Shown here one piece after another: positions 32,155-41,710 of a stretch of DNA of 49,677 nt (positions are counted from its first letter, which is position 1; the number at the start of each line of letters is the position of its first letter). Source of the DNA: Chromatiales bacterium. GTDB lineage: Bacteria > Pseudomonadota > Gammaproteobacteria > Chromatiales > Chromatiaceae. Both the position numbers and the translations under genes were made by a program. Location of the stretch: assembly GCA_024762475.1 (NCBI GenBank), contig JANTHJ010000012.1, positions 1 to 49,677 of the forward strand, written 5' to 3'. The notes under the pieces are model-generated. The model searched no databases. It was not told the DNA's origin and saw only the letters and a list, made by a program, of their open reading frames with translations.

Positions 32155-32809
32155 CGGGCGCGCTGACGAAGCTGACATAGGCGCTTGGCTGCTGGGTGGC
32201 GATACGTCCTGCGACCTCGTTGTGCTGGAGAAGATAGCGGCTCAACTTCTCCCGCATCGCAGGTTTGAGAACGCGCCAGTGCCCCGTTTCCGCAACCGGC
32301 GCAACCGCAGCCCGGCGGGCGATCATCGGAGCAGAATCGGCCTGCAGGGAGACGGTGCGAAGGCCATCCGCCGGAATGCTCAGGCGTGGCGTGAACGCAA
32401 AGGTCTCGGCCTGGGGCAGCCCGTTCGCTTTATGTCCTCCAACGATCTGTGGCGCAATGGCAACGGCCATTACCGCAACCCCGGCCGCCAGCGCGGCCCC
32501 AAGCGCGAGCCGGGGGATGCGCAGGCCGTCGCGCCACTGACGAGGCGCCAGAACCGTGGGCTCGTCGGCCAGCGACTGGCTGACCCGCGTTGCAATGCCG
32601 CTCGCGTTCACCCGCGCAAAGCCGTCCCCGCCGAGATGGGCGGAAATCTGCGCAAAGCGTGCATATTGCAAGCGCGCGGCGTGGTCGGTTTCCATATGCG
32701 CAGACAACCTGGCCATGCCCCTCTCGGACAGCTCGCCGTCGAGGAACGAAGAGAGTTGTTCGCCCAATCCGTCTTCGACCGATATTTCTCTTTTTTTCAT
32801 CGCTCTCAT
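32141..32809 (-). CDS. rseA: Anti-sigma-E factor RseA (MucA)
   Basis: Encodes 222 aa, a single-pass inner-membrane protein. The cytoplasmic N-terminus (EQLSSFLDGELSERGMARLS) is the sigma-binding region, the membrane helix is about 99-120 (LALGAALAAGVAVMAVAIAP), and the periplasmic half ends with the RseB-contact region (REKLSRYLLQHNEVAG, residues about 191-206). Cleavage by site-1 and site-2 proteases frees sigma-E. ATG 32809 overlaps the rpoE stop as ATGA, which keeps sigma and anti-sigma in step. Confidence 0.93.
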   Translation of the reverse strand: MRAMKKREISVEDGLGEQLSSFLDGELSERGMARLSAHMETDHAARLQYARFAQISAHLGGDGFARVNASGIATRVSQSLADEPTVLAPRQWRDGLRIPRLALGAALAAGVAVMAVAIAPQIVGGHKANGLPQAETFAFTPRLSIPADGLRTVSLQADSAPMIARRAAVAPVAETGHWRVLKPAMREKLSRYLLQHNEVAGRIATQQPSAYVSFVSAPDVPR

Positions 32810-33387
32810 GCACCCAGCAAAGGTTTCAGCTTCTTGTCGATGGCCTCGCGCGCACGGAATATCCGCGAGCGCACCGTTCCGATGGGGCAATCCATTGCCC
32901 GGGCGATCTCCTCGTAGCTGAGCCCGTCCAGCTCGCGGAGGGTGATCGCCGTACGCAATTCGTCCGGCAGGTCTTCGACTGCCTGCTTGATGGTGCGGGC
33001 AACCTCGTCCTGCATGGCGAGCCGCTCTGGGGTGTCCTGCTCCTTCAGCCGGGTCCCCATATCCATCTGTTCAGCCGTTTCCGCCTCGATGTCGTCCTGT
33101 GGCGGGCGGCGGGCCTGGGCCGCCAGATGGTTTTTCGCGGTATTGATCGCCACCCGGTACAGCCACGTGTAGAACGCGCTGTCACCGCGGAATTTCGGCA
33201 GGGCGCGATAGGCCTTGATGAAGGCCTCCTGCGTTACATCCAACACCTCGGACGGATCCCGAATATAGCGACTGATCAGATTGGCCACCTTCTGCTGATA
33301 CTTCAGCACCAGCAGGTCGAAGGCCTTCTTGTCACCCTTCTGGACCCGCTCGACCAGTATCTGGTCGGCTTCTTTGTCCGAGGTCAT
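32806..33387 (-). CDS. rpoE: RNA polymerase sigma-E factor (RpoE/AlgU)
   Basis: Encodes 193 aa, the usual length of AlgU/RpoE. Region 2 contains LVLKYQQKVANLISRYI, VTQEAFIKAYRALPKF and FYTWLYRVAINTAKNHL; region 4 contains LPDELRTAITLRELDGLSYE and IARAMDCPIGTVRSRIFRAR. It directs the envelope-stress regulon, which normally includes rseA-rseB-rseC and mucD, encoded just downstream. ATG 33387 has a poor ribosome site; the frame is open for 12 further codons upstream. A sigma-E-like promoter precedes it. Confidence 0.97.
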   Translation of the reverse strand: MTSDKEADQILVERVQKGDKKAFDLLVLKYQQKVANLISRYIRDPSEVLDVTQEAFIKAYRALPKFRGDSAFYTWLYRVAINTAKNHLAAQARRPPQDDIEAETAEQMDMGTRLKEQDTPERLAMQDEVARTIKQAVEDLPDELRTAITLRELDGLSYEEIARAMDCPIGTVRSRIFRAREAIDKKLKPLLGA

Positions 33388-33428
33388 GGCGCAGGTCCCA
33401 TAGAGACAGCGCCCTGGTCCCATATCCT

Positions 33429-33455
33429 GTGGACAACCGGGAGTGACGCGAGTTC
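33429..33455 (-). promoter_or_regulatory. Sigma-E-type promoter of rpoE
   Basis: On the minus strand GAACTC (33455-33450), a 16-nt spacer and TCCAC (33433-33429) fit the sigma-E consensus GAACTT-N16-TCTGA at five of six and three of five positions. The start point would be about 35 nt before the rpoE ATG. Autoregulation of rpoE from such a promoter is well established in related bacteria. Confidence 0.55.
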
Positions 33456-33620
33456 ACCGGCCGCGAAATAAAAAATCGAACGATTTCCGTCTGTTGCTCG
33501 AATCCTCAGCATGGCGCGCATGATACTGCTTTGCCCAGGGCACTGCACGACGGTCTGGCGACAGTCCGGGCAGGCCGGCTACACTCCCCTATTCCGAACA
33601 CCGCAGGCCCCGTGCGCGCA

Positions 33621-35240
33621 ATGAGCGATACCCTCACCGATACCGATGTCCTGATCATTGGCAGTGGCGCTGCGGGCCTGAGCCTGGCCCTGCGCCTCCC
33701 CGAGTCGGTCCGTTGTACCGTCGTTTCGAAGCGCGACCTCGAGGAAGGCAATACCCTGTACGCCCAGGGCGGCATCTCAGCGGTGCTGGACTCGGCCGAC
33801 TCGATCGAGTCCCATGTGGCCGACACCCTCAGCGCCGGCGCGGGACTATGCGATGAATCGGTGGTGCGCACGGTGGTGGAACATGGTCCGGCCGCCATCC
33901 GCTGGCTTGCCGAGCAGGGTGTCGCGTTTACCCAGACCCCGCCGACCGGCGACTCCCAGTTCCATCTGACCCGCGAGGGGGGACACAGTCACCGGCGCAT
34001 CGTGCATGCCGCCGATGCCACCGGTCGCGCCGTGGAGACGACTCTGGTGGACCAGGTGCGCCAGCGGCCAAACATCAGCGTCCTGGAAAACCACATCGCG
34101 GTCGATCTGACGCGCACCGGGGGTCCAGGGGAGCCGCGGCGCTGTAGCGGCGCCTATCTGCTGGACCTGAAGCGGGACCGGGTCGTGGCGGCACCCGCAC
34201 GGGCAGTGGTTCTGGCCACTGGCGGTGCCGCCAAGGTCTATCTGTACACCAGCAATCCCGATGTAGCCACTGGAGATGGGATCGCCATGGCCTGGCGCGC
34301 TGGCTGCCGGATCGCCAACATGGAGTTCATCCAGTTCCATCCCACCTGCCTGTACCACCCCAAGGCGAAGTCCTTTCTCATCAGCGAGGCAGTTCGCGGT
34401 GAGGGCGGGCGGCTGCTGCTCCCGGATGGCACGCGCTTCATGCCGCGCTTCGACGAACGGGCCGAGCTGGCACCAAGGGACATCGTGGCGCGGGCCATAG
34501 ACCACGAGATGAAGCGACTCGGTGCCGAATGCGTCTATCTGGACATCAGCCACAAGCCGGCTGCTTTCATCGAAGAGCACTTCCCGACCATTCTTGCCCG
34601 CTGCCTGGAATTGGGTTACGACATACGCAAGGAACCGCTACCAGTGGTGCCCGCCGCCCACTACACCTGCGGCGGCGTCAAGGTGGATCGGATGGGCGAG
34701 ACCGACATCGCCGGTCTGTTCGCCATCGGCGAGACGGCCTACACCGGCCTGCACGGGGCCAACCGCATGGCCAGCAATTCCCTCCTGGAGTGCTTGGTCT
34801 ACGGTGAACTGGCCGCGGGGAAGATCCTGCAGCGATTGGGCGAGGCCGTACCCGGCGAAGCGGTCCCGCCATGGGACGAGAGCCGCGTGACCGATTCGGA
34901 CGAAGAAGTGGTCGTGTCCCACAACTGGGACGAACTGAGGCGCTTCATGTGGGACTACGTAGGCATTGTGCGCAGCAACAAGCGCTTGGCGCGGGCGCGT
35001 CGCCGGGTCGATCTGCTGCGTCGCGAAATCGACGAGTACTACGGCAACTTCCGGGTCTCCAACGACTTGCTCGAACTGCGTAACCTGCTGGAAGTGGCCG
35101 ATCTGATCGTCCAATCGGCGCGGCGGCGGCGCGAGAGCCGCGGTCTGCACTACAACATCGATTTTCCGGATACCGATCCCAACCAGGCACAACCGACGGT
35201 GCTCATCCCGGACAGTTACGTCCCGCGCCCCTCCGACTGA
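33621..35240 (+). CDS. nadB: L-aspartate oxidase
   Basis: Encodes 539 aa. FAD enzyme that oxidises L-aspartate to iminoaspartate, the first step of NAD synthesis with NadA. The FAD motif is [18 protein letters not shown] (10-27). Active-site and FAD segments include [16 protein letters not shown] region [43 protein letters not shown] and [18 protein letters not shown] 33621 gives the normal N-terminus but has no clear ribosome site. Divergence from rpoE is the same as in E. coli. The 3' end overlaps the convergent YgfX-like gene by 25 nt. Confidence 0.97.
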   Translation: MSDTLTDTDVLIIGSGAAGLSLALRLPESVRCTVVSKRDLEEGNTLYAQGGISAVLDSADSIESHVADTLSAGAGLCDESVVRTVVEHGPAAIRWLAEQGVAFTQTPPTGDSQFHLTREGGHSHRRIVHAADATGRAVETTLVDQVRQRPNISVLENHIAVDLTRTGGPGEPRRCSGAYLLDLKRDRVVAAPARAVVLATGGAAKVYLYTSNPDVATGDGIAMAWRAGCRIANMEFIQFHPTCLYHPKAKSFLISEAVRGEGGRLLLPDGTRFMPRFDERAELAPRDIVARAIDHEMKRLGAECVYLDISHKPAAFIEEHFPTILARCLELGYDIRKEPLPVVPAAHYTCGGVKVDRMGETDIAGLFAIGETAYTGLHGANRMASNSLLECLVYGELAAGKILQRLGEAVPGEAVPPWDESRVTDSDEEVVVSHNWDELRRFMWDYVGIVRSNKRLARARRRVDLLRREIDEYYGNFRVSNDLLELRNLLEVADLIVQSARRRRESRGLHYNIDFPDTDPNQAQPTVLIPDSYVPRPSD

Positions 35241-35665
35241 CCGCCATCATCGGGCGGGGTCGCGGGCGACAGCCCCGACAACAGCAACTGGCGCAGTCGA
35301 CGCAGATCCTCCGGCGAACCGGCGTCGGCCGCAACGACCAGCGCGTAATGCTGGGCCTCGGTCTCCAGCTCCGCAATGACCAGGCGCGGGCCCACCACCA
35401 CTGGCCGGACCCGGGTCAAGGACGCGGATTCGACCTTGGTGGAACTGACCTCCCACCCGCCGGTCGGCCGATGCTGCAGGTTGAGGTGGGCCGCGCCCAG
35501 GCCGATGGTGCCCCGCCAGGCCCACCCCAGGCTCGCGATCCATGCCATGGCGCCCAGCCACCACCCGTTCAACGCGGCCAGCCACAGGCTGAGCGGCACC
35601 GCCAGCATCAGTAACACCAACAGCCTGCGTGCCATTTCGGATGAGTGGATTTCGATGGTTTGCAC
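35216..35665 (-). CDS. YgfX-like small membrane protein
   Basis: Encodes 149 aa from GTG 35665, which has GGGAGG six bases upstream. Two adjacent N-terminal membrane helices (about 13-31 and 34-51) precede a soluble domain ([34 protein letters not shown]) and a Pro/Gly-rich tail. Length, topology and position beside nadB fit YgfX, reported as a toxin-like inhibitor of cytoskeletal proteins and linked with the succinate dehydrogenase factor sdhE; no sdhE-like gene is beside it here. Identity rests on topology and context, so it is tentative. Confidence 0.6.
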   Translation of the reverse strand: MQTIEIHSSEMARRLLVLLMLAVPLSLWLAALNGWWLGAMAWIASLGWAWRGTIGLGAAHLNLQHRPTGGWEVSSTKVESASLTRVRPVVVGPRLVIAELETEAQHYALVVAADAGSPEDLRRLRQLLLSGLSPATPPDDGGQSEGRGT

Positions 35666-35699
35666 GGCCCGCCTCCCTGCAGGGCGTTCGATTGACTCG

Positions 35700-36476
35700 T
35701 CAGCCTGTCCGCCGGAACAGCCGATAGAAATTTTCGCCGCTCAGCGCCGCCAGCTCGTCCACCGGCAGGTCCCGCAGTTCGGCGATCTTCTCGGCCACGC
35801 GTGCGACATGCTTGGGTTCATTCGGCTTGCCGCGGAAAGGCACCGGTGCCAAGTAGGGAGAATCCGTCTCGATGAGCAGTCGCTCCAGTGGAATCCGCCG
35901 CGCCACGTCCCGCAGCGCTTCGGCGTTTTTGAAGGTCACGATGCCCGAGAACGAGATATAGAAGCCCATCTCCATCGCCGCCTGGGCCATCTCCCAGGTC
36001 TCGGTAAAGCAGTGCATCACCCCGCCGGCCTGCTCGGCACCCTCTTCGCGCAGGATGGCGATGGTGTCCTCGCGGGCCTCGCGGGTATGAATGATCAGGG
36101 GCTTGCCGCTGGCGACCGCGGCGCGAATATGGGTACGAAAGCGTTCCCGTTGCCATTCCAGGTCCCCCTCCGCCCGGAAGTAATCGAGGCCGGTCTCGCC
36201 AATGGCCACGTTGTGGGGGTGTTGTGCCAGCTCGATCAGCTCGCCGACGGTGGGCGAGCGCCGGTCACGGTCGCAGGGATGCACCCCGACCGACACCGAT
36301 ATGTCCTCATGGGGTGAAACCAGGGCCAGCATCTGCGGGTACGACTCCAGGTCGATGGCGACACACAGCATGTGGTCGACGCCGGCCGCTCGATTGGCAT
36401 CGAGCATGCGTTCGAAATCGCCCTCATAGGGGGCGAGATCGACGCGGTCGAGATGACAATGAGAATCGACGAACAC
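35700..36476 (-). CDS. TatD-family metal-dependent hydrolase (YcfH type)
   Basis: Encodes 258 aa, a TIM-barrel amidohydrolase-fold protein acting as a metal-dependent DNase or deoxyribonuclease-like enzyme. Metal-site motifs are DSHCHLD (4-10), GETGLDYF, IIHTREA, VMHCFTE and ETDSPYLAP. GTG 36476 has AGGA six bases upstream. It closes the run tmk-holB-pilZ-tatD, a conserved order in Pseudomonas and related gammaproteobacteria where it follows pilZ. Confidence 0.94.
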   Translation of the reverse strand: MFVDSHCHLDRVDLAPYEGDFERMLDANRAAGVDHMLCVAIDLESYPQMLALVSPHEDISVSVGVHPCDRDRRSPTVGELIELAQHPHNVAIGETGLDYFRAEGDLEWQRERFRTHIRAAVASGKPLIIHTREAREDTIAILREEGAEQAGGVMHCFTETWEMAQAAMEMGFYISFSGIVTFKNAEALRDVARRIPLERLLIETDSPYLAPVPFRGKPNEPKHVARVAEKIAELRDLPVDELAALSGENFYRLFRRTG

Positions 36477-36508
36477 GGGCTTTCCTGTCGAGGGGGCAGC
36501 GCGAAACG

Positions 36509-36859
36509 CTACATCGTATGGGTGGGCTTCTCTGATTTGAGCATGCCCGCCAGGTAACCCTCGATCTTGTTACGTGCCACGCCATTGTCCTGATCCGAGA
36601 ACTGCACGCCGATACCGGCCGCCCGGTTGCCCTCGGCGCCGACCGGGGTGATCCAGATGATCTTGCCCGCCACCGGGAGCCGCTCCGGCTCGTCCATCAG
36701 GCTGAGCAGCATGAAGACCTCGTCCCCGAGTTTGTAGGATTTACTGGTGGGGATGAACAGGCCGCCGTTCTGCACGAACTGCATATAGGCCGCATACAGG
36801 GCATTCTTGTCCTTGATCGTAAGGGAAAGAATGCCTTGTCTGGCGCGGGGTGCGGCCAT
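36509..36859 (-). CDS. pilZ: Type IV pilus assembly protein PilZ
   Basis: Encodes 116 aa. A single PilZ domain with GGLFIPTSKSYKLGDEVFML and GKIIWITPVGAEGNRAAGIG. The c-di-GMP signature RxxxR is absent from the N-terminus, as is usual for the type IV pilus PilZ protein, which acts through the assembly ATPase PilB and FimX rather than by binding c-di-GMP. It follows holB after one base. No other pilus gene is in the window, but its presence implies type IV pili. Confidence 0.92.
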   Translation of the reverse strand: MAAPRARQGILSLTIKDKNALYAAYMQFVQNGGLFIPTSKSYKLGDEVFMLLSLMDEPERLPVAGKIIWITPVGAEGNRAAGIGVQFSDQDNGVARNKIEGYLAGMLKSEKPTHTM

Positions 36860-36860
36860 T

Positions 36861-37880
36861 CTAATGTTTCTCCGGTCGGGTCAACGACAGCCAGTCGCTG
36901 ACGAGCTTTTCCATGAGCATGCCTGGATTGAGATTGTGGCTCATTTCCCTCTCCAGGCGGTTGATTTCATCCAGATATTTAAATATGCCCTGCAAGTTTA
37001 TGTCGTTCACGGATTTTTGCAAATCTGCCGCCAACTGTGGCAGATACAACCGACGCGCGCCCGGGTGGGCCAGACACCGCCCCAGGTCGAACAGTACCCG
37101 GCGAAGCCGCGCCAACTGCTTCCCTGCAGGCTCCCGGGCCCACCCCTGGGCGATACTCACCGGATTGACCTGCCGTCTGGCCAGTTGATAGAGATCTTCC
37201 AGCATCCCGGCGGTCCGCTTCAACTCGTCGCTCTCCAGCAGTTGCAGCGCGGCCAGGGGCGCTCCGCCGGCTGCCGCAAGGGCCGCCTCGACCTCTTCCC
37301 CAGCACCCAGTGCCGCCAGCCAGTCCCGGGCCATGTCGTCCGCCACGGGGCGGAAGGCGATCCGTTGGCAGCGGCTGCGAACGGTCTGCGGCAAACGTTG
37401 GGGCCGGGAGCTGACCAGTACCAGGCAGCTCGATGGCGGGGGCTCTTCGAGGGTCTTGAGCAATGCATTGGCGGCCGCACGGTTCAGCGCATCCGCCGGG
37501 GCGATGACGAATACCCGCATGCCATGGGCCTGGGTCGTGAGGCTGCTTTGTCCGATCAGGGTGCGTACCGCATCGATGCGTATCTGCTTTCCTTCTTCCT
37601 CCGGACTGAGCCAGAGGTTATCCGGGTGGGCGCCGCTCCTCACCAGGCGGCACGCCCGGCATTCCCCGCAGGGCGCCTGCTTCAGGTCGTCGGTTTCGCA
37701 GACCAGTGATGCCGCCAGGCGCCGTGCGAACTGCTGTTTGCCGACCCCCTCCGGGCCGCTGATCAGCAAGGCATGGGGAAAGCGTCCGTTGCGCCGCCGC
37801 TCCATGAGCTCCGCCCAACGCTCCGACTGCCAGGGCAGGAGCGACAGTTCGTACTGCACTCTTTCCGCGGTGTCAGCCAT
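36861..37880 (-). CDS. holB: DNA polymerase III delta-prime subunit
   Basis: Encodes 339 aa. Clamp-loader subunit that helps open and load the beta sliding clamp. A modified P-loop (GPEGVGKQQFARRLA) and a zinc-binding Cys set (Cys61-, then CGECRAC near 69-75) are followed by SRC in VRSRCQRIAF, the arginine-finger motif of clamp-loader subunits. ATG 37880 has GAGGCGG upstream and overlaps the tmk stop by 8 nt. Together with tmk it forms the conserved tmk-holB pair. Confidence 0.95.
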   Translation of the reverse strand: MADTAERVQYELSLLPWQSERWAELMERRRNGRFPHALLISGPEGVGKQQFARRLAASLVCETDDLKQAPCGECRACRLVRSGAHPDNLWLSPEEEGKQIRIDAVRTLIGQSSLTTQAHGMRVFVIAPADALNRAAANALLKTLEEPPPSSCLVLVSSRPQRLPQTVRSRCQRIAFRPVADDMARDWLAALGAGEEVEAALAAAGGAPLAALQLLESDELKRTAGMLEDLYQLARRQVNPVSIAQGWAREPAGKQLARLRRVLFDLGRCLAHPGARRLYLPQLAADLQKSVNDINLQGIFKYLDEINRLEREMSHNLNPGMLMEKLVSDWLSLTRPEKH

Positions 37881-38514
37881 TTTCCGCCTCGCGCATGAAG
37901 TCTTCGATGAGCCGGCGGATGTCTTGCTGTACCGCTGCCAGATCGCGCGAGGCATCCACGATCCGAACACGCTGCGGCTCATGAGCGGCGATGTCCAGGT
38001 ACCCTTGCCGGACGCGCTCGAAGAAGGCCAGATTCTCGCTTTCGAAGCGATCCGGATCGGAGCGCTTGCCGGCCCGCTCCAGTCCCAGCGCCACCGGCAG
38101 ATCCATCAGGATGGTGAGATCCGGCCGACGCCCCCCCTGGACCCACTGCTCCAGAACAGCAATTCTGTCGACTGAGACGCCCCTGCCGGCGCCCTGGTAG
38201 GCATAGGTGGCGTCGGTGAAACGATCGCACAATACCCACTGTCCGGCGGCGAGGGCCGGCTCGATATGGCGCCGTAGGTGCTCGGCCCGCGCGGCAAACA
38301 TCAGGAGCAGTTCGGCGTCCTCGGACATGCCGGTGTGTCGATGACTCAACAGCAGATCTCGCAGCTCCTCGCCGAGCGGCGTGCCGCCGGGCTCGCGGGT
38401 CTGCAACAGGCTGATGCCATGGCTGGTGATCAGCTCCGCCGCCAGCTGCATGCAGGTGCTCTTGCCGGCCCCCTCGATGCCCTCTATGGTGATGAATCTG
38501 CCCGACTCGCTCAT
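37873..38514 (-). CDS. tmk: Thymidylate kinase
   Basis: Encodes 213 aa. Phosphorylates dTMP to dTDP. The P-loop is GIEGAGKST (12-20), the substrate motif DRFTDATYAYQGAGRG carries the DR[YHF] signature, and the LID region is in GKRSDPDRFESENLAFFERV. ATG 38514 overlaps the mltG stop as ATGA. It lies between mltG and holB in the conserved order. Confidence 0.97.
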   Translation of the reverse strand: MSESGRFITIEGIEGAGKSTCMQLAAELITSHGISLLQTREPGGTPLGEELRDLLLSHRHTGMSEDAELLLMFAARAEHLRRHIEPALAAGQWVLCDRFTDATYAYQGAGRGVSVDRIAVLEQWVQGGRRPDLTILMDLPVALGLERAGKRSDPDRFESENLAFFERVRQGYLDIAAHEPQRVRIVDASRDLAAVQQDIRRLIEDFMREAENG

Positions 38515-39506
38515 CGCTTCAGCTGGTACTTGCGCACTGCGGCATTGTGCGCCTTGAGGTTATCGGAAAACACATGGGTGCCGTCCCCTTTCGCGACGAA
38601 GTAGAGGGCCCTGCCGTCGGCCGGATGCAGGACCGCCTCGATCGCATCACGACCCGGCATGCAGATGGGCGTGGGGGGCAGCCCCTGATGAACATAGGTA
38701 TTGTAGGGCGTGTCTTCGCGCAGGTCGCTGCGCCGGATGTTTCCCTGGTAGCGCTCGCCCATGCCGTAGATGACGGTGGGATCGGTCTGCAGCTTCATGC
38801 CTGCCTTGAGGCGACGCTCGAAGACGCCTGCGATCATTGCGCGTTCCTCGGGGGCACCGGTCTCCTTCTCCACGATCGAGGCGAGGATCAGCGCCTCGTA
38901 GGGCGTCTTCACGGCAATATCGGGGGCATGCCTGGCCCAGGCCTCGGCCAAGACCTTCTGCATGCGCGCATAGGCGCGCTTGAGCAGCCCCACATCCGTG
39001 GTGCCTCGGGGATAGCTGTAAGTATCCGGAAAGAAGCGCCCCTCAGGATGCTCGCCGGGGTGTCCGATCGCCGCCATGATCTCCTCCGGAGACTTGCCGG
39101 TGAGGGTCTTTTCCAATACAGGATCACGCTCTATAGCGGCCATGACCTGGCGGTAATTCCATCCTTCCAGCAAGGTCAGGCGGTATTCAACCGGCTTGCC
39201 CGATATCAGGATCTGCAACAGCGCCGGCGGCGTGGTGCCGGCGGGAATCAGATATTCGCCGGCGCGAATGCGGTTGGCAAGCTCGTGCCAACGGGCGTGC
39301 CAATAGAGCAGGTCGGCATGGCTCAGCACGCCTTGCTGCTCCAATCGTCGCGCCAGCTGCCGCAGGTTGGTGCCCCGCTCGACCTGAATGACCTTGCCCT
39401 TCTCCGGAAGGTGCAGCGGCGTCTTCAGGAAATTCTGGTATTCCATCCAATACCAGCCGGCGACCAGCGCCAAGATCAGAATCAGCAGTCCAATCAGTCG
39501 TTGCAC
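38511..39506 (-). CDS. mltG: Endolytic murein transglycosylase MltG
   Basis: Encodes 331 aa. Inner-membrane lytic transglycosylase that cleaves nascent glycan strands and sets their length. One N-terminal helix (IGLLILILALVAGWYWM), a LysM-like region (VIQVERGTNLRQLARRLEQQ), and the catalytic YceG domain with the Glu in LASIVEKETG and the conserved LQTDPTVIYGMG, DTPYNTYVHQGLPPTPIC and FVAKGDGTHVFS. The start is GTG 39506 with GGGAGG upstream, 13 nt inside the end of pabC. Confidence 0.96.
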   Translation of the reverse strand: MQRLIGLLILILALVAGWYWMEYQNFLKTPLHLPEKGKVIQVERGTNLRQLARRLEQQGVLSHADLLYWHARWHELANRIRAGEYLIPAGTTPPALLQILISGKPVEYRLTLLEGWNYRQVMAAIERDPVLEKTLTGKSPEEIMAAIGHPGEHPEGRFFPDTYSYPRGTTDVGLLKRAYARMQKVLAEAWARHAPDIAVKTPYEALILASIVEKETGAPEERAMIAGVFERRLKAGMKLQTDPTVIYGMGERYQGNIRRSDLREDTPYNTYVHQGLPPTPICMPGRDAIEAVLHPADGRALYFVAKGDGTHVFSDNLKAHNAAVRKYQLKR

Positions 39507-40339
39507 CTGACCTCCCCAGAGTATGTGAAACAGGAGGCATGGAGTCTCTCCAGCTCCGCGCTGCGCCTCTGAATCGGCAACTCCCGATCATCGATCCGCG
39601 CCAGGGGGCGGATGCCCAGCAGGGCGTTGGTCACGTAGACCGCATCGGCGTGCTGCAGCGCCTCAAGATCCAGCTGCGTTTCGGCGACCTCGATTCCACA
39701 TGCCCTGCCCCGTTCCAGGATTTGGTGTCGCACCGTCCCCGCTACGCCACAATCGACGATGCGCGGCGTCACAAAGGTGTTCCCGATACGAGCAAAGAGA
39801 TTTGCGCTGATGCCCTCGACCACCCGTCCCCGTGAGTCGCACACAATCCCTTCATCGACTGCTTTGGGTAGCTCGTTGCGTGCCAGCACCTGCTCCAGGC
39901 GATTGAGATGCTTGATGCCCGCCAGCTGCGGCTGGCTGGCCAGGCGCAGCTCACACACGCGGGCCGTCAATGGCGTCTCAGTCGACCAGGGGTGAATATC
40001 CGGCCAGGGCGCTACGCGTATCCAGCGGCTGACACTGGCATTCTGATCGCGGACGTAGCCGGTCCCGGCGGCACCGGCGGTCAGCATGATTTTGAGAACG
40101 CCTCGCGGCTGGTCGTTGCACAGGGCCAGGACTTCTTTCTCTATGAGGTCGCGCGCTGGCGCAGACAGGCCCAAACGTTCGCAGCCAGTACGCAGGCGAT
40201 CCCAATGCCATTGCCAAAGACAAGGCCGACCCTCGCGCACAGCCAGCGTCTCGAACAGACCGTCGCCAAAGTGGCAGGCCCGATCGCTGAAGGCCGACTT
40301 GGAGGCCGGCTCGCCGTTCAGGAGGGCTCGGGCCGGCAT
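39494..40339 (-). CDS. pabC: Aminodeoxychorismate lyase
   Basis: Encodes 281 aa. PLP enzyme of fold type IV that converts 4-amino-4-deoxychorismate to p-aminobenzoate and pyruvate for folate. Marks are the start LLNGEPASKSAFSDRACHFG, the PLP lysine in LAGIKHLNRLEQVLARNE, EGISANLFARIGNTFVTP and YVTNALLGIRPLARID. ATG 40339 is the only sensible start but has no clear ribosome site; it lies 11 nt after fabF, so re-initiation may matter. Cotranscription of pabC with the fatty-acid genes is a conserved enterobacterial and pseudomonad feature. Confidence 0.94.
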   Translation of the reverse strand: MPARALLNGEPASKSAFSDRACHFGDGLFETLAVREGRPCLWQWHWDRLRTGCERLGLSAPARDLIEKEVLALCNDQPRGVLKIMLTAGAAGTGYVRDQNASVSRWIRVAPWPDIHPWSTETPLTARVCELRLASQPQLAGIKHLNRLEQVLARNELPKAVDEGIVCDSRGRVVEGISANLFARIGNTFVTPRIVDCGVAGTVRHQILERGRACGIEVAETQLDLEALQHADAVYVTNALLGIRPLARIDDRELPIQRRSAELERLHASCFTYSGEVRCND

Positions 40340-40350
40340 GTGACGGAGAT

Positions 40351-41607
40351 TCAGCCGGTGAACCGGCGCAATACCAGGGTGCCGTTGGTGCCGCCGAATC
40401 CGAAAGAATTGCTGATAGCAATGTCGATCTTCGCTTCGCGCGCGGTATGCGCCACATAATCGAGATCGCATTCCTCGTCCGGGTTGTCGAGGTTGATGGT
40501 CGGCGGCATGACCTGGTCACGCAGGGCCAATGCGGTAAACACGGCTTCGGCGCCCCCTGCGGCACCCAGCATGTGCCCGGTCATCGACTTGGTGGAGCTG
40601 ACGGCCAGCTTGTAGGCATGGTCACCGAACGCCCGTTTGACCGCCTTGGTCTCCGCCACGTCACCGGCAGGCGTAGAGGTTCCATGTGCATTGATGTAGT
40701 CCACGTCCTCCGGAGCGATACCTGCATCCTCCAGGGCCAGGAGCATGCATTCGGCGGCCCCTTCGCCCCCGGGCGAGGGAGAGGTCATGTGATAGGCATC
40801 GGAGTTCATGGCAGTGCCCAGCACCTCGGCATAGATGGTCGCCCCGCGTGCCCTGGCGTGTTCGAGCTCCTCGATCACCACCACACCTGCGCCGTCGCTC
40901 AACACAAAGCCGTCGCGGTCGCGGTCCCAGGGCCGGCTCGCGGCCTGCGGATCGTCGTTACGCGTGGACAGGGCTCGCGCCGCCGCAAAGCCGCCGAGAC
41001 CGGTCGGCGAGGTGGCACGCTCGGCACCGCCGGTGACCATCACGTCCACGGTGCCATACTGAATCATGCGCATCGCATCGCCAATGCTGTGGGTGCCGGT
41101 GGCGCATGCGGAGACCAGCGAGACATTCGGCCCCTTGAGCCCGTACATGATGGACAGGTTGCCCGACACCATGTTGATGATGTTGGCCGGTACGAAAAAA
41201 GGCGAGATCTTGCGCGGCCCGCCTTTAAGGTAGGCCCCGTAGGCGTTTTCGATACCCATGATGCCACCGATGCCCGAACCGATGGAGACCCCGATCCGGC
41301 GGCGATTCTCGTCGGTGATTCCCAGGCCACTGTCCTCGATGGCCTGAATGCCCGCCGCAATCCCGTAGTGGATGAAGGCATCCATCTTGCGCGCTTCTTT
41401 CTTGGAGATGTACTTCTCCAGATCGAAGTCGTAGATGGGACCACCGAAGTGGACGCTGAATGGCTCGATGTCGAAATGGGTAATGGGCCGAATGCCGCTG
41501 TTGCCGGCCAGAATATTCTCCCAGCCAGTGGCGACATCCTGTCCGACCGGGGAAATCAGGCCCAGGCCGGTGATAACGACGCGTCTATCGGATTGGTAAC
41601 CAGACAT
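40351..41607 (-). CDS. fabF: 3-oxoacyl-ACP synthase II
   Basis: Encodes 418 aa. Condensing enzyme that elongates acyl-ACP with malonyl-ACP. The nucleophile is Cys168 in [14 protein letters not shown]; the two catalytic His are in [11 protein letters not shown] and [15 protein letters not shown], and the conserved C-terminal loop is [13 protein letters not shown]. It is separated from acpP by 103 nt holding a GC-rich inverted repeat, so its level may be set below that of acpP. Confidence 0.97.
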   Translation of the reverse strand: MSGYQSDRRVVITGLGLISPVGQDVATGWENILAGNSGIRPITHFDIEPFSVHFGGPIYDFDLEKYISKKEARKMDAFIHYGIAAGIQAIEDSGLGITDENRRRIGVSIGSGIGGIMGIENAYGAYLKGGPRKISPFFVPANIINMVSGNLSIMYGLKGPNVSLVSACATGTHSIGDAMRMIQYGTVDVMVTGGAERATSPTGLGGFAAARALSTRNDDPQAASRPWDRDRDGFVLSDGAGVVVIEELEHARARGATIYAEVLGTAMNSDAYHMTSPSPGGEGAAECMLLALEDAGIAPEDVDYINAHGTSTPAGDVAETKAVKRAFGDHAYKLAVSSTKSMTGHMLGAAGGAEAVFTALALRDQVMPPTINLDNPDEECDLDYVAHTAREAKIDIAISNSFGFGGTNGTLVLRRFTG

Positions 41608-41647
41608 CTGGGGACAGGCCTCGCAATGCTCGTGCTCTGAACATGGC

Positions 41648-41690
41648 GCAGGCCGCAGGGGCTGCCGCGGGGCATCCCTTGTCGGCCTGC
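41648..41690 (-). promoter_or_regulatory. Inverted repeat between acpP and fabF
   Basis: GCAGGCCG (41648-41655) and CGGCCTGC (41683-41690) are perfect complements around a GC-rich 27-nt centre that can fold further. The element is 20 nt after the acpP stop codon and 40 nt before the fabF start. It could stabilise the abundant acpP message or partly terminate transcription before fabF. Confidence 0.5.
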
Positions 41691-41710
41691 ACGGAATAAG
41701 GGTTTGTGGA

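Noticed and set aside
33580-33585. TACACT as a -10 box for nadB
   Set aside because: No acceptable -35 lies 16-18 nt upstream, so I do not list it as a promoter.
40447-41640. Plus-strand open frame opposite fabF (397 codons)
   Set aside because: fabF is complete with its catalytic residues; the opposite frame has only composition-driven openness.
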